A DNA stretch of 64,000 nt, taken from assembly GCA_963556145.1 (NCBI GenBank), contig OY744471.1:3155590-3219589 (forward strand), written 5' to 3'. This DNA is from Hygrocybe punicea (lineage: Eukaryota; Basidiomycota; Agaricomycetes; Agaricales; Hygrophoraceae). Below, piece by piece: positions 1 to 8,875 of this stretch. Position 1 is the first letter of the stretch, and each line of letters begins with the position of its first letter. Position numbers and translations under genes: made by a program. The notes under the pieces are model-generated. The model was not told where the DNA came from and searched no databases. It was given only the letters and a program-made list of their open reading frames with translations.

Positions 1-245
1 CACTTGATGTCGATATTCTTCCAAGAAAGGGTATTGTTGTAAACAAGTGTGGGAGGTATCAAGGTTACAGATGGAAAAGGATAAATGAATGTGGGTCCAG
101 GTTTTGAGTCATGGCACAGGTGACAAGCTGTGGGAACAAATCATCGGGTACTGCATTGAAGTGATGACATGTGAACAATACACAATAGGGGTTGGTTCAC
201 TGTATTGGGAAGTCATATGGTCTGTGGTTGAAGTTCAAAAGAATG
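1..245. other. Left edge, no gene recognised
   Basis: No ORF of note and no repeat structure seen. The stretch ends at the 8-bp target duplication (246-253) of the MITE that follows. Confidence 0.4.
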
Positions 246-617
246 TGCTTTAGTAGTGTTGCCTAAAACCGGTCGACCAGGATCAGCTTTTCCTGGTTGA
301 CCGGTTTTAGGCATAGTGTTGCCGTAGTTCGGTTCCGAACCTAGCCGAACCCGGTTCAAACCCTGAACCGAACCCGGGGTTCAGTCTAAGTTCAGCCAAA
401 TGCTGAACCAGACCGCGGGTTCGGTTCAGGGTTTCGAGGCTGGCCGGATTTCCTGAACGGCTCCAAACCGCGTCCAAACCGCGAACGCGGATATTTTTAA
501 GGAATTTATTTCATTTGTTTTTCATATTTCTTTACTTACCATTTCGTGTTAAACGGTATCATGTGACCGGCCGTGACGAGGTAGCTTTCACACGACACAG
601 CAACATCAACGCGGATT

Positions 618-696
618 GAACACAACACAATTTGTGTTGTGTTCCTCAAGGTAAGTTTCCTTTTTTTCTTAACTTTACTAATGTTATTTGCGACAG
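618..696 (+). other. Palindrome plus intron-like segment in hAT copy 1
   Basis: Positions 618-644 form a 27-nt near-perfect palindrome (GAACACAACACAA, T, TTGTGTTGTGTTC). Six bases later a 46-nt stretch (651-696) starts GTAAGT, holds a branch-like TTACTAAT and ends CGACAG, all the marks of a fungal intron. The copy at 41877-42879 has the same palindrome and an intron-like segment of exactly the same length (42504-42549, minus strand). Conservation in two diverged copies suggests the element is transcribed and spliced. Confidence 0.6.
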
Positions 697-732
697 GAAA
701 ATCGACAACCACGGCAACGACAACCACGACGC

Positions 733-865
733 CCAGCAGCAGCAGCAGCAATGTCGGCAGCAGCAGCAACAGTGGCAGCGGCAACAGCAACAGCAGCAAC
801 AGCAGGAGCACAGCAGCAACAGCAGCAACGGAAACGGCAACGGCAACGGCAACGGCAATGGCAAC

Positions 866-896
<31 letters not shown>

Positions 897-929
897 ATGG
901 CCACGACAGCAGCAGCAGCGCCGGCAGCG

Positions 930-960
<31 letters not shown>

Positions 961-1290
961 CGCAGGAGCAACAGCAGCAATGGCGGCAGCAGCAACGGCG
1001 GCAACAGCAGCAGCAGCAGCAGCAACGCTGGCAGCAGCAACACCGGCAGCAGCAGCAGCTGCTGCTGGTGCATCAAGCCCCAACATCACCATCAGCGGCG
1101 GCAACAACAACGGCAACCACCACCACGACGGCCAGCAGCAGCAGCAGCAGCAATGCCGGCAGCAGCAGCAACAGCGGCAGCGGCAACGGCAACAGCAGCA
1201 GCAGGAGCGCAGCAGCGACGGCGACGGCAGCAGCAGCAGCAGCACCAGCAGTGGGAGTGGCAGCAGCAGCAGCAACAGCACCAGACGGCT
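733..1290. repeat. CAG/CAA/GGC trinucleotide-rich tract
   Basis: About 560 bp of imperfect CAG, CAA, GCA and GGC triplets. Overlapping long ORFs on both strands (poly-Q, poly-S, poly-A, poly-L) result from this composition and should not be counted as separate genes. Confidence 0.85.
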
Positions 1291-1573
1291 CCCCCGTAGC
1301 CCAACTTCCTCGCGAAGCGTAGCGCCGTATCAATTGATACGTGCCTGCCATTCGCGAGGAGAACGGAGCTCAGGGGTGAGCCAACCTCGGTCTGGGGTTC
1401 AGACCGCGTCTGAACCCAGACCGAACGCTAAGAGACGGTTCAAAGCCGTTCGGGTCCAGGTTTGGCCATGCGCCAAACCGGACCCGAAGTTCAGTTCGCG
1501 GTTCCGCCAAAAAGGGTCGGAACCGGACCGAACTGAACTTCGGCAACACTATTTAGGCAACACTATGCTTTGG

Positions 1574-2695
1574 TGATGATCAGATTGAAAGGAACAGTGA
1601 AATGTCTTGTGATCAAGGATTGTTCAAAGTATGCATGCAGGTGAGGATGATCAGGGAGGATAATGGTAGGTATGGAATACAAAAGTGGAAACAAAATATC
1701 CAGGAATGGCAATTGTCAATTACGTGGTGAGATATTGTCAAGGTGGAAGTCAGACGTATTGATGGCAGAAGGGTTTTGGTGCTGATGCCAAAGATAGATC
1801 ATAACAAGGTAAAAACTGATAAGGAAAGTGATGGCAATGCTGCCAATGATGATTACGGTAATTAGCTGTGTTGGGAGTACAGCCATTGTGTATCAGTTTG
1901 TCGTGGGATGAAGTAAACAATTTGTCAAGGTAAGGGAAAAGACAATGGCAATGATGTCCATCAGCAAGGAGACTGTTGGGTACAGCAAGGTCATGTGGGG
2001 ATGCATCCATGGTCAGTCTGGATTGTTATAGAAGAAAGGATACAAAGGAAACAAGAACAAGAATAAACAACAATGTCCAAAAGAAGACAAAAGGCAAAAG
2101 GGAACAAAAAAGGAAGGTGTGGTAATGTGGAATTGTCATGGTGGGTACTGGAGTTGGAATCGGAGCCACAGAGTTGTAAAAACATAACAAAATGGTCTGT
2201 GCACAATTTCAAAACATATATAAGTCATGCACATTTTGGTAGACTACTTACTAAACTGTACTTAACTTTACTTACTGACTTAGTCGGTGGAACTATATAA
2301 CAATTCAATTCAATTATTTATTATATATATATGTTGTAATGTAATTCTTATAATCAATCAATTTGATTATCCTAATATGATATATTAATAAGTTCTACCT
2401 TTCCTCATTATAACAATTTTATATCCTGCACACAAAGGTTCTCCTGTGCACGAAAAAGGTGAAAAGGCCATTGTCCTGGCAAAGCTTTTCAACTAGCTTA
2501 GAAAAGTAAAAACTCTTGCTGAAAAGAGCAGTCCTTTTTGAACCTTTTTACAAGGGAAATCCTCTTTTTCAGGTGAATCACCTTTTCTAAGCAAAGGGAC
2601 CTAGCTTAGAAAGGTGAAACTTCTTTTGAGCCTTTGTGAGCTTGAACTTCTTTCACCTCTTGCAAAAGGGTCTCAAGGTGTAGGAAAGGTGTAGG
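1574..2695. other. CpG-poor flank, no intact gene
   Basis: AT-leaning, very few CpG. 2290-2420 is an A/T-rich run. From about 2430 the sequence is built of short AAAAGG, GGTGAAA and AGCTTAGAAA pieces, like 6300-6934, and probably belongs to the same transposon family whose end lies at 2696-2720. Confidence 0.4.
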
Positions 2696-2720
2696 AAAAG
2701 GACCCCTGAATTTGCTGATG
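2696..2720. repeat. Transposon end, inverted partner at 6935-6959
   Basis: The 25 bp ending TTTGCTGATG nearly equals 6935-6959 (differences only around the CCCC/CCTGG part). Both occurrences stop exactly where a Myb/SANT-like coding sequence begins, on the plus strand here and on the minus strand at 6960. Read with the gene, the two act as left and right terminal inverted repeats of one inserted element. Confidence 0.6.
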
Positions 2721-2721
2721 A

Positions 2722-3175
2722 AGGCAGAGGCTGGCAATGGTGCAAATTTCAAGAAAATGACATGGAATGCAGTTGTGGCAGAAATGGCCAAAACCCCCCC
2801 CCCTGAAAAGGGGGGTCCCAAATTGGCCAGTTCTTGCCAATCTAAATGGACAAAGGTAAGTCTATTCTCACTTGCAATACTATCATGTACTGATGTTGAA
2901 AAAACAGTTAAAGGAAATCTATGACAATTTGGAACCCCTTACAAGGCAGTCTGGATTGCCCTGGGACCACACACATAGACTCAACATTGATAAGGACACT
3001 TAGCCAGTCTGGGATATTTTGGTCTACATTTTCTTCTATAAATGCTGCTGACCAATCAAGCAGAAACATCTAAAAGCTCATCCTTTCAGGAACTGTGGTT
3101 TGGACCTGTATGTTGACATGCAGCAGTTAATGTCATCCCATGGAAAGGGTGCAAATGTATTCTGACCCTCCCTGT
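2722..3175 (+). pseudogene. Myb/SANT-like protein, C-terminal half
   Basis: Reading from the insertion point the frame gives KAEAGNGANFKKMTWNAV, then KGGPKLASSCQSKW, the second half of the Myb/SANT-like DNA-binding domain common in Agaricomycetes and near PIF/Harbinger-type transposons. A GT..AG intron (2856-2907, GTAAGT donor, CTGATG branch) follows, then LKEIYDNLEPL, SGLPWDHTHR and a stretch around HPFRNCGLDLY typical of the family's conserved C-terminal region. Stops at about 2999-3001 and 3049 break it. The missing N-terminal half matches 6960-7281 on the other strand. No function is likely for this copy. Confidence 0.65.
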
Positions 3176-3473
3176 CTACTTCTCAGGGCACTGAAAGGGT
3201 GCACTGTGGCAATACAAATGGAATCAAATACCTACTCTACCACACTGCTGTATAAATTCTGAGGGGTTCAATCTCAATCCTAAAGGTTTAAAACAATACT
3301 TAGAAGTGCTTTTGGTAGCTGCGATGATGTTTCTGTTGTGTGCAATGTGTGCGGTGTGTGCAAAACAGTTGCGATGTTTTCAGCATATATGTAGCACTTT
3401 GTAGAAGGAATGCAAAGTTTAATAGAGCATATTGGTGCTATTGCATGGATGGTACAGTAAAGAGGTGATACGA

Positions 3474-4641
3474 TAAGATAGAGGTCATCCAAACTCAGCT
3501 AACTCCCTAACCCTAGGGTTAGTGCTTAGTAAGCAGCCAAAATGGTGGGCAAAAAAAATCCAAATTAAGTTTTGTCTTTGGCTAGCTCAAGGCATTGTAT
3601 CTATAAATTTTTAACATCTCTTTTGGCTCTTTCAACCTCTTCAAGCTCAACCATAGTAGTTTGGGGCAAGGCCTGGTGGCCGTGATATTTTTTGTTTGCC
3701 CAAATAGCCATTTCACCATCAAGCCTCTTCCTATAAGCATCAATAAATCTTTCAGACTGATTGGCATATCTGTATGCTTTGTATGAGCCAAAGACATATA
3801 TAAGGATAAATTATAGAATCTTCAAAAACCAGTGGCCAATGTCAGGGAAACCCAAATCTTGGAGGTTCTTGGTCTGTTCCCTTGTCCTTTGTTGGTGCCT
3901 TCATATGGTTCATTTGACAGGTTGCATTTTATTATAATGCCACAACCTCACTGGGATTTTAGAGCCTTCAAGGAAGTTGTTGAAGGATTCCTGGAGCCAT
4001 GTAAACACAACAAGCTCAGCTTCATTTTTGACTTCCACATCTTTCACAGAGCTGGAAGATATGGATCCTGCAGTGTCCAGGCTTTTGAGGGATGAATTTT
4101 AAGGTAAAAATGAATTGTCAGAAAGCCTTTCAGGTTTCGCAATTTGTTCTTATGTCTGGACTGATTTTCTGGTGAAGGTTCAGTCAAGTTGTGTTGCACA
4201 GGCTGAAGTCACACCTTTTGGGCAAACTTCCCTAGATTTATGATCCATTTCTTTGCCCAATCTTCCTTGGTGCCATGGTGAGTCAGTTGGGCCTGTTTTG
4301 ACCACACACCGTCCTTAATGTGCCTCATCACCTCTCACCAAGCAAAGTTTGAAATACCTTCAGGAGATTCTGAACATGGCCAATATTCCATTGCATTTTT
4401 TTTAAAAATTGTTAAATCACTTGTAAATGTCTTAGAGAACAATTTACAAAAAAATTGTTTTTTTGATGTTGAGGTGGACATTGAGACCATAATTTTGAAA
4501 AGTGAAACCATAGAATTATAGAATGACATGTCAGGAATAAATCTATGGTTTCACATTTCATATTAGAGGTCAGTGTGTTATGCTGTGTTCATTTTCCAGA
4601 GTGGTGTTTGAGTTAGCTGAGTTTGGATGACCTCTATCTTA
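3474..4641. repeat. 1.17-kb segment bounded by a perfect 32-bp inverted repeat
   Basis: Positions 3474-3505 and 4610-4641 are exact reverse complements over 32 bp (TAAGATAGAGG..AGCTAACTC). No matching target duplication is visible at the outer edges. The inside holds a KDZ-like remnant on the minus strand. A 16-bp palindrome CTAACCCTAGGGTTAG follows the left repeat. Confidence 0.7.
3575..4075 (-). pseudogene. Possible KDZ-like transposase remnant
   Basis: The minus strand reads through VFGSYKAYRYANQSERFIDA, then RKRLDGEMAIWANKKYHG and LPQTTMVELERVERA; this resembles the C-terminal part of KDZ-type (Kyakuja-Dileera-Zisupton) transposases of agarics as I remember it. Upstream (about 4050-3900) another minus frame gives VKDVEVKNEAELVVFTWLQE, separated by a frameshift. 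The catalytic core is absent. The family call rests on memory of conserved C-terminal wording, so it is tentative; it could be another multi-copy transposon protein. Confidence 0.35.
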
Positions 4642-4811
4642 GACTGGAATTGGGGGGATACAAGATGTCTCTCAAGTATGTAAACTATAGAGGGTATTTA
4701 TGTGAAGTTGGTTGTCAGGACAATAAAGGATGAAGAAGGCAAGACAAATAGATGGCATGCAATGGAACTATGGTGCAATAGGGATGAAACAGAACTGAAA
4801 CAAAGGGTATA

Positions 4812-5648
4812 CTGTCATCCATGACCATTTGGGATGCCATGACCATTTGGGAAATCTAATAAAATTGAGTTGGCAAAGCAGCAATTGGTCTCAGACTTTT
4901 TGTTAGCTGGATCTAGCATATATCAGGTGTATATATCCAAGAGCTTAAGCAATGACAGCTTGTAGATCTTATCCCATGCTCTTATCAGTTCATCTAGTAC
5001 CAAAAATATGAATTTTGTTTCGAGTTGTTCACTGCTCAGTGTATATTTCTTGGACAAATTAGGGTACAATACATTACTTCTCATCATGCCTGCACTTGTG
5101 GGGGTGTATTCGGGAGTGGAGAGTCACCTGTTGGGACAGGAGGAGCCTTTTCGTCAATTTTGACTTCGATCACTCAGTCACATCACGCTTGGCTAATGGC
5201 TTGATTTGGACAGCTCAATTCAGCAAGCAAAAAATTTGACAACCCTCAAGATGGTGGGCCATGCAAAATCATCAAGGTATATGAAGAGAAAATCAGCTGA
5301 ACTCAAAGAAACCTGGATGCAAAGGGCAATGCACATCTATCAACATGAACTTCCCAATCCAAAATCTCTCTCATCAGCCTGTAGGATCTGGAAGATTAGA
5401 CAACTGGTACATCATACCCGGCGTGATTGGGTCACGTCCCAAATGGCTATGGTTGCACTGGTAAGAAGATTTGTCACTGATCCCGCACAATATGGTCCAT
5501 CCTCAGCCCGATTAGCTACAAAATGGTATGAAATCCAAGTTTAGATACTAAAGACATAATCTGTCTACTAAGTTTTGGTACAATACTGTCAAATATTTAT
5601 TCCAAGACCGAATAAGATTTGGCCATCCCAAATGGTCATGGATGATGG
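4812..5648. mobile_element. Tc1/mariner-type element, non-autonomous
   Basis: An 837-bp element flanked by TA (4810-4811 and 5649-5650). The 25-bp inverted ends begin CTGTCATCCATGACC and (reverse complement) CCATCATCCATGACC, 23 of 25 identical, with the inner 21 bp perfect. CATGACCATTTGGGA is repeated just inside the left end (4820-4834, 4838-4853). TA duplication plus such ends are the signature of the Tc1/mariner/pogo group. The one ORF inside (5206-5544) is too short to be a complete transposase. Confidence 0.75.
5206..5544 (+). CDS. 112-aa ORF inside the mariner-type element
   Basis: Encodes a basic 112-residue peptide including RAMHIYQHELPNPKSLSSAC, which could be a decayed N-terminal helix-turn-helix of a pogo-like transposase. 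No DDE catalytic triad is present. It opens at a TTG or internal ATG (5251), so the start is uncertain. Not recognised with certainty. Confidence 0.25.
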   Translation: MDSSIQQAKNLTTLKMVGHAKSSRYMKRKSAELKETWMQRAMHIYQHELPNPKSLSSACRIWKIRQLVHHTRRDWVTSQMAMVALVRRFVTDPAQYGPSSARLATKWYEIQV

Positions 5649-5859
5649 TAGCACCATGTGAAGCAATATCCAAGATATCTAGAGGATAGGAGCTATAATG
5701 TTTGAAATAAGTGAAAAATGTCGCATAAAGACTTCCCTGGGACTGGAACGGAATTGGAATGGAATAGGAATGACTTAGGGTGAATGGTATAAGCATGGGT
5801 GATGCCAGAGAGGCTCGAAATATGTTTCCAAAGAGGCCAAAGAGCTGCAAAGAGCTACT

Positions 5860-6215
5860 GCCAACTAGCAGCAGCAGGCAAGATGACGACGGCAGCCACC
5901 ACCGCTGCCAACTGGCAGCAGCAGCAGGACAATGATGACAGCCATTGGCACTGCCAACAGCAAGCCGGGCGACAATAACGATGGCCATTGATGCTGCCTA
6001 CAGCAAGCAGGACAACAACAATGACGACGACGACAGCTGCCACCACTGCCAACTGGCAGCAGCAACAGGATAATGACAACAGCCATTGGCACTGCCAACA
6101 GCAAGCAGGATGACAATGACGATGATGAGGTTGTCGTCATCAGCTGTCACCACTGCTGACTGGCAGCAGCAGCAGCAGCAGGATGACAATGACAACAACA
6201 ACAACAACAACAATG
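5860..6215. repeat. Compound minisatellite, CAGCAG/GACAATGA type
   Basis: Four imperfect copies of a unit containing GCCAACTGGCAGCAGCAGC, GACAATGATGAC and CCATTGGCACTGCCAACAGC. Frames on both strands stay open only because of composition. The unit is unlike the CAG tract at 733-1290 in detail. Confidence 0.7.
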
Positions 6216-6299
6216 ACAATGACCCACTGGCGGTGGTGATGAGACAACAACAATCGCAACGAAGATGGGCAATTACTGTGCATTATTTATTTCAGAATT

Positions 6300-6934
6300 C
6301 ATTCATTTTAAAAAAGGTCTAACAAACTGAGAAAAAGTTTTGAAAGGTATGGGAAGATGTTTTGAGGAAGAAAAAAAAGTACAATTATCAATATCCTAAA
6401 TAACTTTTAAAAGGGTCTGACAAACTGAGAAAAAAACTTGCCACAAAAGCTCAACAAGTTCAGAAGTAGCACAAGTTCTTCAAGGGTTTAAAAAAGGTGG
6501 ACCAAAAAGTTGGCAAAAAGGCTCAATAAGCTCAGCAGAGCCACAAGTTATCCAAGGGTTGAAAAAAGGTCAAGCTCAAGGTGTTCAAGTGACAAGATGG
6601 TGATAAAAGTGATGAAAACTATTCTCAGAAATCTAGAGAAAAGACTGACAAGGTTGAAAAGAGGTACAAGAGCTTCCAAGGACATGAAAAGATGGTCAAG
6701 TTATACCAGTCACTAATAATCATTCTATCCAGTCTTCTAATTCTCTCTACATCAAAAGTGAAACTGAAAAGTAAAGAAGAAAAGAAAGAAAAAGAAAGAA
6801 AAAAACACTGGCCCATAAAATTTCTCAACCAGTCCAAATAGCTAAAGGTGAAAAGTTATGAAAAAAAGGTGTCAAAAAACCTGAGAAAAAAATTCAAGAT
6901 GTTTGAAAAAAGTGCAAGGTCACCAAGGGTCTCA
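6300..6934. other. A-rich AAAAAGGTC-type sequence, probable transposon interior
   Basis: Purine-rich, built of repeated AAAAAGGTC, AACTGAGAAAAA, CAAGTTCTTCAAGGGTT blocks, similar in style to 2430-2695. It runs into the terminal repeat at 6935-6959 and is probably the body of the same element. No coding domain was recognised. Confidence 0.4.
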
Positions 6935-6959
6935 AAAAGGACCCTGGAATTTGCTGATG
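6935..6959. repeat. Transposon end, inverted partner of 2696-2720
   Basis: Ends TTTGCTGATG; abuts the Myb/SANT-like N-terminal half on the minus strand at the codon after LLQHK. See 2696-2720. Confidence 0.6.
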
Positions 6960-7281
6960 ACTTGTGCTGCAAGAGGAAGTCAATGAGGGCATGGATGTCT
7001 TTTTCAGTCCACTGTGCATGAGGAGTCTTGGAGTCACCGGACTTGTCCTTTGTCTTGCCCTTGCCCTTGGCTGTTGATTTTATCAATGACATTGGAGAGG
7101 GGGAAAGGGGGTTAGCTGTTTGAGTCTCAAAAGCTGTTTTTGGGTGACACTCTTGTGCTGTCCAATTCATAACGATTTTGAAAGCAGAGCTGCTGAACAG
7201 TGACATCTTTGGGGGTGGACGACCGCGGAGCAGGTCTTTGTCAATAAAAACCTGATGCGCGTCGACCGTCGACAATGACAA
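6960..7281 (-). pseudogene. Myb/SANT-like protein, N-terminal half
   Basis: The minus strand encodes a lysine-rich leader (KGKGKTKDKSGDSKTPH) and then AQWTEKDIHALIDFLLQHK, the first helix region of the Myb/SANT-like domain seen in TE-linked and plant-like MYB proteins. The frame then runs straight into transposon sequence. A plausible start is the Met at about 7093; an upstream Met at 7281 adds 60 less typical residues. The domain continues exactly (AEAGNG...) at 2722 on the other strand, so the two halves come from one gene family cut at one codon. It lies 68 bp from the uS11 stop. Confidence 0.6.
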
Positions 7282-7348
7282 TAATGTGAACTAAATACAC
7301 GCGGCAGGGACTGAACAATTTCGATGCAACATGACCAGGATGCTGTGA

Positions 7349-8051
7349 TTATAAACGACGACCGCGACGACCACCCTATTCATCACACCGGCAAGCTAAG
7401 TATCGTCGTGAAATCAACGTGCAAAGCTCATACGCACCTTACGTCTCGTGGAGTCGGTCGGCACGGGAGTTACGTCTTCTATCCTTCCGATGCGCATACC
7501 AGCCCGAGCAAGAGCGCGCAGTGCACTCTGGGCCCCAGGACCGGGAGTCTTGGTACCTGTTCCACCAGTGGCACGCAGCTTGATGTGCAATGCGGTGATA
7601 CCGACTTCACGACAACGGGTAGCAACGTCTTGCGCAGCCAGCATGGCGGCATATGGCGATGACTCGTCACGGTCAGCCTTGACTTTCATTCCACCTGGGT
7701 AGTTGTGAACCAGTTGGATGATTCGGTCATGATAAGACAGAGAGCAAATTCACAGACCAGTGACACGCGAAATAGTCTCCTTGCCCGACAGATCCGTAAC
7801 ATGGACGAAGGTATCATTAAACGACGCATAGATGTGCGCGACGCCAAAAACCAGTTCTCCCTCTGCAACTTGAGGACCGAGAGATACAGTGTTCTCTTCC
7901 TTGGGCACCTTCACTTTTTTTGGGGCCTGTGACAAGTTCATCCACCGGTCAGTTATCCATCCACCAGTTTGGGGGGTTGTCAACGACTCAGAAAGTGCAC
8001 AGGCACGAAGAATATCGATTCAAGTATCAAAGACAATAATCCACGCACCAT
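7349..8051 (-). CDS. RPS14: 40S ribosomal protein uS11 (S14)
   Basis: Small-subunit ribosomal protein on the 40S platform, needed for 18S rRNA maturation. Four exons on the minus strand: 8051-8049 (only the ATG), 7926-7758, 7694-7438 and 7375-7349, giving 151 residues, the usual family length. The protein opens [15 protein letters not shown], contains [18 protein letters not shown] and [19 protein letters not shown], and ends in the basic tail GGRRGRRL after TRRK. Introns are 122, 63 and 62 nt; donors are GTGCGT, GTCTGT and GTGCGT, so the middle one is weak. Exon 1 carrying only the start codon was placed because ATG directly precedes a donor and gives the expected MAPKK start. Confidence 0.95.
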
Positions 8052-8404
8052 TTTGGAGGTCGGAAGTGTTTACAGCGGGTTTATGAGTTTGGAAATAAAC
8101 TTTGGGCACCTTTATTTGTAAGTATTTATGAACATTATGTAAACCTTCAAAACCGCTTTGGTGGTTGTGCTCGTTGTCAGGGCGATTCTGAAATCTGAAA
8201 TCAGTTTCCAACATTGCACAATGATTTCCCACCACGCCTATTCTGACAGTGCAATGCTATCCATCAAGGGAATTATCCCGTCCGCGCAGTAGAATTTTGC
8301 CATTTATGGTTTCCCGGCTTATCGTACATCAGTTGCAGATCTCATGACCTGACCTGGATCCTGACATGTACAGATGACGTGGGCCTTCATGACCTTGGCA
8401 TCCC

Positions 8405-8411
8405 TATTTAA
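8405..8411 (+). promoter_or_regulatory. TATA-like box of the small HTH gene
   Basis: TATTTAA lies 63 bp upstream of the ATG at 8474, a usual spacing for a fungal TATA element. Confidence 0.35.
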
Positions 8412-8473
8412 GCCCACTCCTCAAGCTCTTTGAGTCCTACCACCACCTCCTTGGGACTTTTCATCTTCGAATC

Positions 8474-8875
8474 ATGTCCAATCTTCAATGCTCTGCCCTG
8501 ACCAACGCGATGCGAGCGAAAGGTATGCTTCACCCAAACACCCCTTTAAAATCGTCTGGTCAGACCTGTTAAACATCCGACGTCACAGGTATGAAATATG
8601 ATGATATCGCCGCGAAGATAGGAAAGTCGACGAAGCACGTTCAGGATGGTACGTTCAACATGTCTTTTAGGCGTGGACATTTCGCACGATTGATCATTTG
8701 CCTGTCATCTCAGTTTGCACTGGCGTCGTCCCGGCCACAACGGCAGAGTTCAATGAAATAGCGCAGGTGCTCGACATCACGTCGAAGGTACGTGTTGCCG
8801 CCCAATATATGTTCCCGATCACTCACCGTGGCTGTCATTCAGCCTCCCCACGATCAGGCTCATGCAACGAAGTAG
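8474..8875 (+). CDS. Small cyanase-N-terminal-like HTH protein, 71 aa
   Basis: Four exons (8474-8522, 8589-8648, 8714-8787, 8843-8875) join in frame to 71 residues. The body, KGMKYDDIAAKIGKSTKHVQ then TAEFNEIAQVLDI, looks like the helix-turn-helix domain at the N-terminus of cyanate hydratase (GLTWEDIA..IG..., EEAEKLAEVLGL). The catalytic C-terminal domain of cyanase (Arg, Glu, Ser site) is missing: the protein stops after PPHDQAHATK. It may therefore be a stand-alone DNA-binding or oligomerising relative rather than an enzyme. Introns of 66, 65 and 55 nt have good signals (GTATGC, GTACGT, GTACGT). Function unknown. Confidence 0.75.

Larger units (their letters stand above)
314..1551. mobile_element. 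CAG-rich non-autonomous hAT-like element, copy 1
   Basis: A 1,238-bp element with inverted ends TAGTGTTGCCG..CGGCAACACTA and a perfect 8-bp target duplication TTTAGGCA (306-313 and 1552-1559). Subterminal zones are rich in GGTTC/GAACC in both orientations, plausible transposase-binding repeats. The middle (about 728-1290) is CAG/CAA/GGC trinucleotide sequence, so all frames stay open and give poly-Q, poly-S/N or poly-A strings. A 27-nt palindrome and a 46-nt intron-like segment precede the repeat tract. No transposase domain is present. A second, truncated copy lies at 41877-42879 in the opposite orientation and shares the whole layout. Confidence 0.85.
254..1565. mobile_element. Short hAT-type MITE, split by a nested element
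   Basis: The ends read TAGTGTTGCC (254) and GGCAACACTA (to 1565), perfect inverted termini that fit the hAT terminal pattern. The MITE itself is only about 66 bp (254-313 plus 1560-1565) and is almost one palindrome, with ACCGGTCGACCAGG facing CCTGGTTGACCGGT. Flanking 8-bp direct repeats are TGCTTTAG (246-253) and TGCTTTGG (1566-1573), 7 of 8 identical, the expected hAT target duplication. A second hAT-like element (314-1551) sits in its right end with its own duplication. It has no coding capacity and would depend on a transposase encoded elsewhere. Confidence 0.85.

Noticed and set aside
632..1576. Overlapping 120-314 codon poly-Q, poly-S and poly-A frames on both strands
   Set aside because: CAG-type triplets contain no stop in any frame; openness is compositional. 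Kept only as a repeat tract.
3505..3525. Interstitial telomere fusion at CCCTAACCCTAGGGTTAG
   Set aside because: Only about three units; far too short to claim a fusion, could be chance next to the inverted repeat.
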